DNA of 64,000 nucleotides from NCBI GenBank assembly GCA_964610505.1, contig CAZSXU010000020.1, forward strand, positions 8,856 through 72,855, in the 5' to 3' direction. How positions within the stretch are numbered: the stretch's first letter is position 1; each line of letters opens with the position of its first letter. The notes beneath the pieces are model-generated. The model was not told where the DNA came from. It was given only the letters and a program-made list of their open reading frames with translations, and did no database searches. Shown piece by piece: positions 32,602-41,324 of the stretch. The position numbers and the translations under genes were made by a program. The stretch is from CAZSXU01 sp964610505 (lineage in GTDB: Bacteria; Arandabacterota; Arandabacteria; JAGLYR01).

Positions 32602-32672
32602 GTGCCGCCCCGCGCTCCTGCCCCTCGTCTGGATGCCCGATGCTCCGGCTCGGCCCAATCTTCTCCTCCTCT

Positions 32673-32701
32673 TGTATAGAGGGTGCATCACGCGTTGGCA
32701 A
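32673..32701 (-). promoter_or_regulatory. Promoter for the PP2C gene
   Basis: Read on the minus strand: TTGCCA, 17 nt, TATACA, about 70 nt before the start at 32601. Confidence 0.6.
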
Positions 32702-32821
32702 CACATTTGACCGTTCTCCAACAAGATCGGCAGAACGGGGCCGCGCGTTGACTCGGGATTGTGGAGGAAGATCCGCCTTCGGGCTCTCTGATCTGTAGAT
32801 GTGCGGACCCTACACTTGTTC

Positions 32822-32850
32822 TTGACTTCGCAAGAAAAGAATGATATTCG
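32822..32850 (+). promoter_or_regulatory. Possible promoter for the second M48 gene
   Basis: TTGACT, 17 nt, TATTCG. The -35 is good and the -10 weak; the distance to the gene is about 270 nt. Confidence 0.35.
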
Positions 32851-33123
32851 GTTTTGGGAATGTCCGGCATCTACAAAGAAGCGGGCAGTGAAAATTCCGC
32901 CCGTGCATGTAAATGGGGCGGGATGGGCGCAACTCGTCCGCTTTGCGTTGTGCCTCGGGCCCGTGCGCCGAGCGTTCGGCACCTCGTCGGGGACACATCT
33001 CGCGGTGGGTGGGCATTCGGGCAAAGGTGATGGGAGCGGGTCACTTCGAATGCACCCATGCGGGACGCGTTCAATGGTCCCGCAGTTTCGCTTTCGGGCG
33101 ATGTCTGATCGTAGGGGTCCTGG

Positions 33124-34614
33124 ATGTCGCGCTCAACCTCTCTGATTTCAAGAGCCGTCCTGGCGATTGCCGTAACGGTGGGATTCTACGTTCTGTCTCT
33201 CGCGATCGTGGCCGTGCTCCTCTATATCCCGTACGTTGGCTGGAAGTACCTGGGGATTCTCCACGCGCTGTTCTTGATCCTCTGTATCCCGGGCGCGGCC
33301 GTCATCCTCTGGTCGATTCTCCCGAGACCGGACCGTTTTGCGCCTCCCGGATCAATCCTGGACCCGGGACGGTATCCCAAGCTGTTCGAGACCCTCTCCG
33401 GCGTGGCCCGGGCCATCCATCAAGAAATGCCTTCGGAAGTCTACCTGCTCCCGCAAGCCGAAGCCTGGGTAGCCCACCGTGGCGGGTTTCTGGGCCTCGG
33501 AAGCCGGCGTGTGATGGGCATCGGCCTGCCGCTCCTGGAAGCACTCAGCGTGCAACAGCTCCGGGCGGTGTTGGCGCACGAGCTCGGTCATCTCCACGGC
33601 GGGGATACCCGACTGGGTCCCTGGATTCATCGGACCCGTCAAGCCATCGCCCGCACGCTTCAGGAGCTGGACAAGCACGGATCGAAACTCAAGATCCTCT
33701 TCGCCCTCTACGGCATGATGTTCCTTCGAATCACTCGCTCGGTGTCCCGACAGCAGGAACTGACAGCGGATGAGACGGCGGCCCGGGCCGTAGGGTCCGG
33801 CCCTCTCATCGAAGGACTGCGCCTGATTCGGTGCCTCCAACCCGCCTGCGAAGCGTATTGGATCAACTGGGTGAAGCCCATCGTAGAGAGGGGCTTCCGC
33901 CCGCCCATGCTCGAAGGCTGTCGGCGATTTCTGGATTCCGCACCGGTGGCGGAGGCCATTGTGGAATGTCTCACTTCCAAGATCCCTCCCCGGAGAACCC
34001 ACCCCTACGACACTCACCCTCCTCTCCAGGAACGGATCGCTTTTCTCGAGCATCTGCCCGAAGTCGCCTGGCCCGGCGGGACTTCTCCGGCCCTCACGTT
34101 GATTGAGAGCACGGAGGAACTCGAGATTCAACTTTTCCAATGGATGCTCCAGGTGCCCCAGACCGACAGAGTGATCCCGATAACGTGGGACAATGTCGGC
34201 CGGGAGGTCTGGCTTCCGGATCAGAGAGAGATCGCGAGGAAACATGCTCGGGCTCTGCTGGGCATCACGCCGCAAGGGATTCCTGAACTCTCCCGTGACC
34301 TCGAGGGTCTTTCCAGGAGTCTTGGAAAACCGGTGGCGGAAGGCGTCACCGCCGAAGAACGCCGCGACTGGGCGCAACAGACTCTCGGCACGGTATTGGC
34401 CGTAGCGCTGGACACCCGGGGCTGGGAGATCCGCTTTGAGGTGGGCGAGGAAGTGATCTTCCTTCACGAGGGAATGGTGATTCGACCTTTCACCGTCATC
34501 CCTCGACTGATCTCCGGCGAGCTTACGCGGAAAGCCTGGGAGAGAACCTGCGAAGTATCCGGAATCCTGGATCTGGATCTGGGGAAGGCGGTGATGGAGG
34601 GCTCCGAACATTGA
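33124..34614 (+). CDS. Membrane-bound M48-like metallopeptidase
   Basis: The protein has 496 residues. Two N-terminal helices (AVLAIAVTVGFYVLSLAIVA and GILHALFLILCIPGAAVILW) are followed by the zinc site HELGH starting at His152, with the third ligand in QQELTADETAA (E-x-x-x-D). DTHPPLQERIAFLEHLPE is the Y-x-x-H-P-x-x-x-x-R-I segment typical of M48 peptidases. The C-terminal 180 residues form a separate soluble domain I do not recognise. It differs clearly from the lemA-linked M48 at 9947 in helix number and tail. Confidence 0.87.
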   Translation: MSRSTSLISRAVLAIAVTVGFYVLSLAIVAVLLYIPYVGWKYLGILHALFLILCIPGAAVILWSILPRPDRFAPPGSILDPGRYPKLFETLSGVARAIHQEMPSEVYLLPQAEAWVAHRGGFLGLGSRRVMGIGLPLLEALSVQQLRAVLAHELGHLHGGDTRLGPWIHRTRQAIARTLQELDKHGSKLKILFALYGMMFLRITRSVSRQQELTADETAARAVGSGPLIEGLRLIRCLQPACEAYWINWVKPIVERGFRPPMLEGCRRFLDSAPVAEAIVECLTSKIPPRRTHPYDTHPPLQERIAFLEHLPEVAWPGGTSPALTLIESTEELEIQLFQWMLQVPQTDRVIPITWDNVGREVWLPDQREIARKHARALLGITPQGIPELSRDLEGLSRSLGKPVAEGVTAEERRDWAQQTLGTVLAVALDTRGWEIRFEVGEEVIFLHEGMVIRPFTVIPRLISGELTRKAWERTCEVSGILDLDLGKAVMEGSEH

Positions 34615-34636
34615 GGGCGCGGGATCGGGCGTTTCC

Positions 34637-34732
34637 TCAAAGGGCTCGAATCACCGAGAATCCGGCGCTCATGGCCAGAACGACAAGAACCACCAGAACG
34701 GTCACCATGGAGAAAACCTGCATTCGCCTCAT
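34637..34732 (-). CDS. Small single-helix membrane protein (31 residues)
   Basis: A short frame begins MRRMQVF behind a perfect GGAGGTCC ribosome site and encodes one hydrophobic helix (VTVLVVLVVLAMSAGFSV) before RAL and the stop. Positive residues at the N-terminus suggest the N-in orientation. It lies 103 bases downstream of the flavocytochrome-type gene on the same strand and could be its small subunit or regulator. No homolog is recognised. The ribosome site and composition support it being real. Confidence 0.5.
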   Translation of the reverse strand: MRRMQVFSMVTVLVVLVVLAMSAGFSVIRAL

Positions 34733-34835
34733 GGACGGACCTCCTTCCCGCCGACCGGATCACTCACAAACGTGATGGTGCGGGCGCGGCACTCGCCCCT
34801 GCTTTCCCAAAACGGCGGGTCTTGATCCACTTGGG

Positions 34836-36197
34836 TTAAAGAGCAAAGCGCTCGTAAAGCACCCGCCCGGACGAGACTCCCAGCGATCTCAGATTCGCGA
34901 AGACCTTCTCCATCATGACGGGAGGTCCGCAGACGTAGTATGTCTTGCCGGCGAGCCCCTCCCCGGCAAGACGCTCGATGATCCCTCGATCCACGTACCC
35001 CGCCTCTCCCTTCCAATCATCGCCCGGATCACTCAGCACATGAACGACGCGAACGGAGGGCCGCTCGGCGGCGGCCATGTCGCCCAACTCCTCGCGAAAG
35101 GCAATGTCCTTCGCACTCTTATTGCCCCAAATGAGCAGAACGTCGATCGGCGCTTCAGTGTCTCGCATGTGCCGCAACATGCTCAGGAAGGGGGTCACCC
35201 CGATTCCACCCGCAATGAACACGAGGTCCGTGTTCCCGGGATCGTACGTGTAGCTGAAGCGACCGTAGGGACCTCTCACCGCCGCCCGGTCGCCGACCCT
35301 CGTCTCCCGAACCGTCGCCGTGAAGTCCCCGGAGGCCTTGATGGATAGGCAAAGGTTCGACTCGGTGGGACTGGACGCGATCGTGAAAGGATGCTCTTCG
35401 ATGGGACATCCTCTGTCCCCACGAAAAAGGGTGAGAAACTGGAACTGGCCGGGGCGGTAGTCGAACACCGTGGCTCCCGCCGGGGGTTCCAGTTCCAGCG
35501 TCCACACGTCGTGCGTTTCGGACTTCACGTCGTGGACAACGAAGGCCGATCGTCGGGCCGACCACGGAATAATCGCCTTGTGATAAGCGTACGCAGAGAC
35601 GGCAATCCCCAGGAAGCCGAGCCACAACCCCCACATCGCCGGGTTGTGCATGTCATCGCCCACGACCGCCGAATGAATGAAGGCCAGTCCAAAGATCACG
35701 ATCGCCAGATTGTGCCGGCGGCGCCAGGTTTCGTAGGCTATTGCAAGGCGCGGCCGCAGGACGGCCGAGGCGGCCAGAATGAGCAGCAGAAGGAGGGCGA
35801 TCTTCCCCAACCAGATGAACCAGGGCTGCCGGATGTTGTAGAGGAGCCCCCCGCCGCCCGAGGCGGCCAGGAGGATCGGGTGCAGGAGAATGAGAATCGC
35901 AGCAAAGACTCCCATTGCCTTGTGGAAGCTGAGGATGATGTCCAGTCCGAAGGGCCGTTCGATCCATCGAAGGCGCGCGGCCATCACGAACTGGAGCGCC
36001 AGGAGCGCCACTCCCACCAGAGCGAAGCCCTTGCCGAGTTCCGCAACAGGTCCTTCGTCAGTCTCCGGATGAACCCCGAAGGCGATGATTAGTGGAAGAC
36101 TCACCAAGGCCGCGTAGACGAGAATCAACACGCATCCCCACACGGCGCTTTCCAGAAGACGACTCTTCTCACCGCCGATCTCGGTGTCCCCATCCAT
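34836..36197 (-). CDS. Ferric-reductase-like membrane flavin oxidoreductase
   Basis: The protein has 453 residues with the start behind GGGAGGGA. Six or so membrane helices carry paired histidines (LSFHKAMGVFAAILILLHP and RRRHNLAIVIFGLAFIHS), the heme ligands of the ferric-reductase/NOX transmembrane domain. The C-terminal half is an FNR-type module: FAD site RPGQFQFL and EHPFTIASSP, NAD(P)H site AGGIGVTPFLSM and TYYVCGPPVMMEKV, ending in the usual aromatic FAL. It should move electrons from cytosolic NAD(P)H across the membrane to iron, oxygen or another acceptor. With the cytochromes at 50-53 kb it adds to the redox equipment of the region, but they are not linked in one operon. Confidence 0.87.
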   Translation of the reverse strand: MDGDTEIGGEKSRLLESAVWGCVLILVYAALVSLPLIIAFGVHPETDEGPVAELGKGFALVGVALLALQFVMAARLRWIERPFGLDIILSFHKAMGVFAAILILLHPILLAASGGGGLLYNIRQPWFIWLGKIALLLLLILAASAVLRPRLAIAYETWRRRHNLAIVIFGLAFIHSAVVGDDMHNPAMWGLWLGFLGIAVSAYAYHKAIIPWSARRSAFVVHDVKSETHDVWTLELEPPAGATVFDYRPGQFQFLTLFRGDRGCPIEEHPFTIASSPTESNLCLSIKASGDFTATVRETRVGDRAAVRGPYGRFSYTYDPGNTDLVFIAGGIGVTPFLSMLRHMRDTEAPIDVLLIWGNKSAKDIAFREELGDMAAAERPSVRVVHVLSDPGDDWKGEAGYVDRGIIERLAGEGLAGKTYYVCGPPVMMEKVFANLRSLGVSSGRVLYERFAL

Positions 36198-36338
36198 GAG
36201 TCCCTCCCGGTCTCCACTGCAGCATCCGATTCCGGCGTGACGAGAACCGCCACATCGGACCCCTCTCACTCTGTCGACTTTCGGGGTCCGAGTCAACATC
36301 GGAATGCAGAGCTATCCGGTTCCCGGCACTGTTCTTCC

Positions 36339-36367
36339 TTGCCAAACCGACGGCATCGCTCTATGAT
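36339..36367 (+). promoter_or_regulatory. Promoter for the DUF523-photolyase operon
   Basis: TTGCCA, 17 nt, TATGAT, about 45 nt before the start at 36413. Only the fourth base of the -10 departs from consensus. Confidence 0.65.
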
Positions 36368-36412
36368 TGAATAGACTTTATCATTCGCTTCTCTGCCGGG
36401 GGTGTCGCGTCC

Positions 36413-37369
36413 ATGGAGATGATCTCTCGAATTCGACTCGGAATCAGCACCTGCCTTATGGGCGAGAATGTCCGTTACGACGGGGGGCACAAGCTGGACC
36501 GTTATCTGGTCGACACGCTCGGCCGTTTCGTCGACTACGTCCCGGTCTGCCCCGAGGTAGAGTGCGGCCTGCCCGTCCCCCGCGAGAGCATGCGGTTGGT
36601 CGGAACCATCCACGACTACCGGCTCATGACGTCACGCACGGGGAAAGACCTGACCGATCAGATGCTCCGCTGGGCCCGGAGACGGGTCCGGGAGCTGGAG
36701 TCGGAGAACCTCTCCGGCTTCGTCTTCCGCAACGGTTCGCCGTCGAGCGGAATGGAGAGAGTGAAGGTCTACGACCACAACAACATGCCTTCAAAGAAAG
36801 GAGTCGGCCTGTTCGCCCGGACTTTCATGGAGCACTTTCCCCTCCTTCCCGTGGAGGAAGACGGCCGGCTGCACGACCCGGACCTTCGGGAGAACTTCGT
36901 CGAGCAAATCTTCGCCTACCGGCGCTGGCAGGATCTCCTGGAGGAAAGGAAATCTCGAGGGGCATTGGTGGAATTCCACACCACCCACAAGCTGCTGCTT
37001 CTTGCCCACAGCCCCAAGCACTACAGGGAGATGGGAAAGCTCGTCGCCCGGGCAAAGGAGCTCCGCCTTCGGGAACTCTATTCGGAGTACGAGCGCCGGT
37101 TTCTGACCGCCCTTCGAGTCAAGAGCAGTCGCAAGAAGAACACGAATGTCCTCCAGCACCTGGCCGGCTACTTCAAGAAGGTCCTTTCCCCGGACGAGAA
37201 GCAGGAAATGGCGGGACTGATCATGGACTATCACGACGGACGGTATCCGCTAATCGTCCCCATCACGCTCATCAACCACTACGTTCGGAAATACGACGAG
37301 TCTTATCTCAGGACGCAGCATTACCTCCACCCACACCCCGCGGAGCTGCAACTCAGAAACCACGCGTGA
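36413..37369 (+). CDS. DUF523/DUF1722 (YbgA-like) protein
   Basis: The protein has 318 residues. The N-terminal DUF523 has the cysteine signatures RLGISTCLMGENVRYDGGHK and VPVCPEVECGLPVPRE. The C-terminal DUF1722 (YbgA) has VEFHTTHKLLLLAHSPKHYR, LGRL-like helices and QEMAGLIMDYHDGRYPL. The family is widely found directly next to photolyase genes, as here, where a class II photolyase starts 31 bases later. A role linked to light-induced damage repair is inferred from this constant association; no reaction is known. The conserved cysteines could hold a metal. Confidence 0.88.
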   Translation: MEMISRIRLGISTCLMGENVRYDGGHKLDRYLVDTLGRFVDYVPVCPEVECGLPVPRESMRLVGTIHDYRLMTSRTGKDLTDQMLRWARRRVRELESENLSGFVFRNGSPSSGMERVKVYDHNNMPSKKGVGLFARTFMEHFPLLPVEEDGRLHDPDLRENFVEQIFAYRRWQDLLEERKSRGALVEFHTTHKLLLLAHSPKHYREMGKLVARAKELRLRELYSEYERRFLTALRVKSSRKKNTNVLQHLAGYFKKVLSPDEKQEMAGLIMDYHDGRYPLIVPITLINHYVRKYDESYLRTQHYLHPHPAELQLRNHA

Positions 37370-37400
37370 TGAATCGCATGTATGGAGGAGACTTCACGCC

Positions 37401-38783
37401 ATGATCCGGCCGGAGAGAATCCATCGCTTGAATCGAGGGGACACGGTGGCGGGCCGATATGTCCTGTACTGGATGCAGGCATCCCAGCGGGCCGAGTGGA
37501 ATCACGCGCTGGAATACGCCATCCGTTCTGCCAACGAACTCGGCCAGCCCCTGGTGGCCTACTTCGGTCTGACCTCAGGATTCCCCGAGGCCAATCTGAG
37601 ACACTATGCATTCATGCTCGAGGGACTGAAAGAAACCTCCCGGACTCTCGAGAAACGTGGAATCCGCTTCGTTCTGCGCCTCGAGGATCCGTCCCGGGGC
37701 GTGGCCGAGATGGGTCGGAAGGCGTCGATGGTCATCGTCGACCGGGGCTATCTCCGCGTCCAGCGGCGGTGGAGGACTCGCGCAGCCCGAAACCTCAAGT
37801 GCCCGCTGGTGGAAGTCGAGAGCGACGCGGTGGTCCCGGTGGACACCTCCTCGGACAAGGAGGAGTACGCGGCCGCCACAATCCGGAGAAGGATCCACAG
37901 GCATCTGCCGGCATTTCTCGTTCCACTCCGAACATCGAGAATCCGGCGAGATTCTCTCGGTCTTCGCATGCGGGGAGAGAAGCTCGAGAGGATCGATCTC
38001 CTGCTCAAGAGGCTCCGGGTGCGAAGAAGCATCAGGCCCGTCGGATCGTTCACCGGAGGCACGGCTGAGGCCGAGCGTTTGCTGCGCCGCTTCATTCGGA
38101 CGTCGCTCAAGGACTACGCGGACCTCCACAGCGAGCCGGGATTGGATGTGACGTCATTCCTGAGTCCGTATCTCCACTTCGGCCAGATCTCTCCCCTGCA
38201 GATCGCACTGGCCGTCCGGGCTGCCCGTGGCCGACCAAGGGCATCAAAGGACGCGTTTCTGGAAGAACTCATCGTCCGGCGGGAGCTCAGTCTCAACTTC
38301 GTACGCTTCAATCCCCACTACGATGCCTTTGCCTGCCTGCCGGACTGGGCGCAGAAGACGCTCCAGGATCACGCACGGGACAAGAGACCCTATACTTATT
38401 CTCTCAAAGACCTGGAGCGCGCCGCGACACATGATCCCTACTGGAATGCGGCCATGCAGGAGATGGTCCACACCGGGTTCATGCACAACTACATGCGGAT
38501 GTACTGGGGGAAAAAGATTCTGGAATGGACCCGTTCGCCGAAGAAGGCGTTTGAGACGGCCCTTCACCTCAACAACCGGTATTTCCTCGACGGTCGCGAT
38601 CCGAATTCCTTCGCTTCCGTGGCCTGGTGTTTCGGTAAGCACGACCGGCCCTGGACCGAACGGCCGATCTTCGGCAAGGTGCGCTACATGAACGCCCGCG
38701 GCCTGGAGCGGAAGTTTGATATGGACGCGTATCTTCGCAAGGTCGATGCACTGAAACAGCACAGCAGGAGGACATCGGCGTAG
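37401..38783 (+). CDS. phrB: Class II CPD photolyase
   Basis: The protein has 460 residues, the usual size. Class II features: RYVLYWMQASQRAEWNHALE at the N-terminus, EVESDAVVPVDTSSDKEEYA in the antenna domain, FLSPYLHFGQISPLQIAL and ELIVRRELSLNFVRFNPHYD in the FAD domain, and MVHTGFMHNYMRMYWGKKIL near the end with the electron-transfer aromatic residues. The enzyme repairs cyclobutane pyrimidine dimers with light. It forms an operon with the DUF523/DUF1722 gene. Possession of a photolyase indicates that the host lives, at least sometimes, in light. Confidence 0.92.
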   Translation: MIRPERIHRLNRGDTVAGRYVLYWMQASQRAEWNHALEYAIRSANELGQPLVAYFGLTSGFPEANLRHYAFMLEGLKETSRTLEKRGIRFVLRLEDPSRGVAEMGRKASMVIVDRGYLRVQRRWRTRAARNLKCPLVEVESDAVVPVDTSSDKEEYAAATIRRRIHRHLPAFLVPLRTSRIRRDSLGLRMRGEKLERIDLLLKRLRVRRSIRPVGSFTGGTAEAERLLRRFIRTSLKDYADLHSEPGLDVTSFLSPYLHFGQISPLQIALAVRAARGRPRASKDAFLEELIVRRELSLNFVRFNPHYDAFACLPDWAQKTLQDHARDKRPYTYSLKDLERAATHDPYWNAAMQEMVHTGFMHNYMRMYWGKKILEWTRSPKKAFETALHLNNRYFLDGRDPNSFASVAWCFGKHDRPWTERPIFGKVRYMNARGLERKFDMDAYLRKVDALKQHSRRTSA

Positions 38784-38798
38784 GCGGCGCACAGCCGC

Positions 38799-38950
38799 TC
38801 ACTTGAGCAAGACCATCTTCTTGGTCGCTCTGAAATCGTCGGCCATGAGAAGGGCAAAGTAAACTCCCGATGCCACTCTCCGCCCGGCTGCATCTCTTCC
38901 ATCCCAGAGAACCGAGTAGCTCCCCGGTCCCTGATGATCATCGATAAGTG
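38799..38950 (-). pseudogene. Truncated FlgD-Ig-like sorting domain
   Basis: On the minus strand the last 48 or so codons of an exported protein remain: GSYSVLWDGRDAAGRRVASG, VYFALLMADD, then TKKMVLLK and the stop. Upstream the frame meets a TAA inside a repeat-derived sequence with GGGGACAGTCACCCC ends, so the rest of the gene has been lost or displaced by that element. No start codon or ribosome site is present. Confidence 0.7.
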
Positions 38951-39200
38951 TTAATGGGTGTTAATGGCGTTAATGGGGACAGTCACCCCTTTTCATCAAC
39001 TATGACTCATGCGGGATGGTNNNNNNNNNNNNNNNNNNNNNNNNNNNNNNNNNNNNNNNNNNNNNNNNNNNNNNNNNNNNNNNNNNNNNNNNNNNNNNNN
39101 NNNNNNNNNNNNNNNNNNNNGGCGTTAATGGGGACAGTCACCCCTTTTCATCAACTATGACTCATGCGGGATGGTGGACGGAAAGGGGTGACTGTCCCCG
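38951..39200. repeat. Inverted-repeat element with GGGGACAGTCACCCC arms, containing an assembly gap
   Basis: GGGGACAGTCACCCCTTT at 39130-39147 is exactly reverse-complementary to 39182-39199, with a 34-base loop. A GTTAATGG run lies on the left. The unknown bases at 39021-39120 are flanked by identical 55-nt sequences (38966-39020 and 39121-39175), so the repeat caused an unresolved overlap and is probably multicopy. Palindromes of this GGGGAC..GTCCCC style often accompany IS200-like REP-associated transposases, but no transposase is present here, so this may be a non-autonomous copy. Confidence 0.65.
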
Positions 39201-39224
39201 TGGGGGGACACCCTGAACGGCCTA

Positions 39225-39253
39225 TTGACAGGCGCTGTCTGCGAAGACACAAT
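39225..39253 (+). promoter_or_regulatory. Promoter for the reductive-dehalogenase-like gene
   Basis: A consensus TTGACA, 17 nt, CACAAT, about 35 nt before the GTG start. Confidence 0.55.
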
Positions 39254-39288
39254 ACGGTTCCATCAAGGATTCATCAAGGGAGTCACCG

Positions 39289-40656
39289 GTGCCCACATGG
39301 ACCTACGTTCTCGCATGGATAGCCCTGGGAATCTCGACCGTCTTCTGGGTCGGCTTTGCGATCACGTTTGTCGCTGAAAGGGTTTGGCGCGGGTTCGGGC
39401 TGGCGCTACTCCTGGCCTTCGCCTCGGGGGGCGCGCTGGCGGCGCTTCAGCGGTTCGAGTTCCCCGGCCGGCCCTGGGTGATCCTGGGGCTCCTTACCGT
39501 CGCAGTGGTGTTTGTCCTCCTCATCATCCCCCGGGGCAGGAATCAGCCGATCCGGATTGTGGGTGAGCAGACGCGGGTGGATGAGCGGGACGCCGTGTTT
39601 CATCGGTTCTATCGGCTTCAACCCGGAACTCCGGAATTCGAACTGTACTACCGGGACCATCCGGAGAAACTCGAGTTCGACAACGAAGTCCGCTCGCTCC
39701 CGCCTCTATCGGCCCCGCACAGCCATTTCTATCATCCCTTCACCTCCGCGTTCCAGGCCGCCACCTTTACTGCGCTCGAGGACATCACGCGGGAGATCGA
39801 GTGGAAATCCTCACCGCTCGGAGAATCTCCGGTCGAAGCCACTCCCGAAGAATTCACTCACAGGATCAAGGGATTCGCGCGATACCTGGGCGCCGATCTC
39901 GTCGGCACGGCCAAGCTCAATCCGGCCTACGTGTATTCCCACATCGGCCGGTCCCCTGGTCCCTGGGGTCGGGAGATTCGTCTCGACCACACCCATGCCG
40001 TGGCGATCGCCGTCGAGATGCACCACAACATGGTCGAGCAAGCCCCCGGGAACGCAACGACCACCGAGACGGCCAAACAGTATTTCGAGGCGGCCAAAAT
40101 CGCCATGCAGGTCGCTCGCTATGTCAACTTCCTGGGCTATGAGGCGCGCGCTCACATCGACGCCAATTATCGCGTCCTCTGCATCCCGATCGCCGTCGAC
40201 GCCGGGTTGGGGGAGCTGGGCCGCCTGGGTCTGCTGATCACACCCGAGTTCGGCCCTCGCGTGCGACTCGCCGTGGTGACCACCGATCTCCCGCTCGCCG
40301 AGGATCGCCCCCGAGTTTTCGGGGTCCGGGAGTTCTGTGAAATCTGCATGAAGTGCGCAACCGTCTGTCCCAGCGAGTCTGTGGACGGCGGCAAGAAGGC
40401 TCTGTACGCCGGAGTCGAGAAGTGGCAGACGCGGCGCGATACCTGCTACCGAATGTGGCGCACCTACGGATCGGACTGCAATCTGTGCGTCAAGGTCTGC
40501 CCCTATTCCAGCCCGGGATCGCCCGTCCATCGGCTGGTGCGCTGGATGACCACCCGAAACGACTTCGCCCGCCGGGCGGCGCTCTGGGGCGACCGAATCT
40601 TCTACGGCGACGCGCGCGGAGCGTACCCTCCCCTGCCGGAATGGCACAAGACCTAG
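39289..40656 (+). CDS. Membrane-anchored reductive-dehalogenase-like iron-sulfur protein
   Basis: The protein has 455 residues with a GTG start behind AAGGGAG. Three N-terminal helices (residues about 5-85) anchor it; there is no Tat signal. The catalytic half matches RdhA proteins: VRLAVVTTDLPLAEDRP, GELGRLGLLITPEFGPR and an N-terminal cobalamin-site-like IKGFARYLGADLVGTAKL. Two [4Fe-4S] motifs are complete: Cys350, 353, 356, 360 (FCEICMKCATVCPSE) and Cys386, 397, 400, 404 (CNLCVKVCPYS). True respiratory RdhAs are Tat-exported and use a separate anchor, RdhB. Here the anchor is fused and the domain probably faces the cytoplasm. Corrinoid-dependent reduction is likely; whether the substrate is a halide is unknown. 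Confidence 0.8.
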   Translation: MPTWTYVLAWIALGISTVFWVGFAITFVAERVWRGFGLALLLAFASGGALAALQRFEFPGRPWVILGLLTVAVVFVLLIIPRGRNQPIRIVGEQTRVDERDAVFHRFYRLQPGTPEFELYYRDHPEKLEFDNEVRSLPPLSAPHSHFYHPFTSAFQAATFTALEDITREIEWKSSPLGESPVEATPEEFTHRIKGFARYLGADLVGTAKLNPAYVYSHIGRSPGPWGREIRLDHTHAVAIAVEMHHNMVEQAPGNATTTETAKQYFEAAKIAMQVARYVNFLGYEARAHIDANYRVLCIPIAVDAGLGELGRLGLLITPEFGPRVRLAVVTTDLPLAEDRPRVFGVREFCEICMKCATVCPSESVDGGKKALYAGVEKWQTRRDTCYRMWRTYGSDCNLCVKVCPYSSPGSPVHRLVRWMTTRNDFARRAALWGDRIFYGDARGAYPPLPEWHKT

Positions 40657-41324
40657 TTCTGAGTTCTCCGTTCTGAGCCCTAGGTGCCGGGTTCCAGGTT
40701 CATCGTTTGGCCTTGGTTTGGACGGAGAACGTGTCCGTCCCCTGTGAAATCTCTGGCTCGCGCTTGAGGCGGTCGCGCGGCTCCCGCCGTCCCGAAGCCG
40801 ATCGCATGCAACCTCCCGGCCCCCAGCGGCGTCCAACTGGTGAATGGGTGGTTGAGGCGGTCCAGGCGGACTGTGTCAAGAGGACACGCGCAAGGTTCGA
40901 ATGGGGGCGCATTCCCGGGGCCCGGCGCAGGACACCCTGCGGCTCCGAACCCGCCAACCCCAGAACATGCATAGACATAGAAGAATTCCAGTGGAATCGA
41001 CCAACGCCGTTTTGTTGGCATGCCAGCTGCTTTGTGTACCGAAGCGAAGGCGGGTCCCCGGGCCGGCCCCCGGGGCATCGAATACGGGTCGCCGGCGCCG
41101 TGTATGCACTCTTGCCGTATCATGATTCGCGCCCGGATGCCTCCCAATCCGGATCGGCCGGCACATCCGGCTCTGAGAATGTGAAACATCGCGCAGGGGT
41201 CGTGCGTATACTGGAGTGAGCAAACCTACAGCGATCGTGGAGGGCGGGCAGGCGACCAGGCGGGCAGTGGGAAGACGGGCGGGGCGCGCATCCAAGAGCA
41301 ATGAACACGTGAGGAGGAAGACCG
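40657..41324. other. 668-base spacer before the RND operon
   Basis: At its start is a word run TTCTGAGTTCTCCGTTCTGAG, about 40657-40677, then GTGAAATCTCTGGCTCGCGC near 40742, a degenerate piece of the composite-element terminal array. A TATACT at 41207-41212 may be the -10 of the RND operon, without a clear -35. I see no supported gene. Confidence 0.45.

Larger units (their letters stand above)
32602..33123. other. 522-base spacer between divergent PP2C and M48 genes
   Basis: Apart from two promoter candidates, one for each direction, I see no gene, repeat or RNA structure here. Confidence 0.5.
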
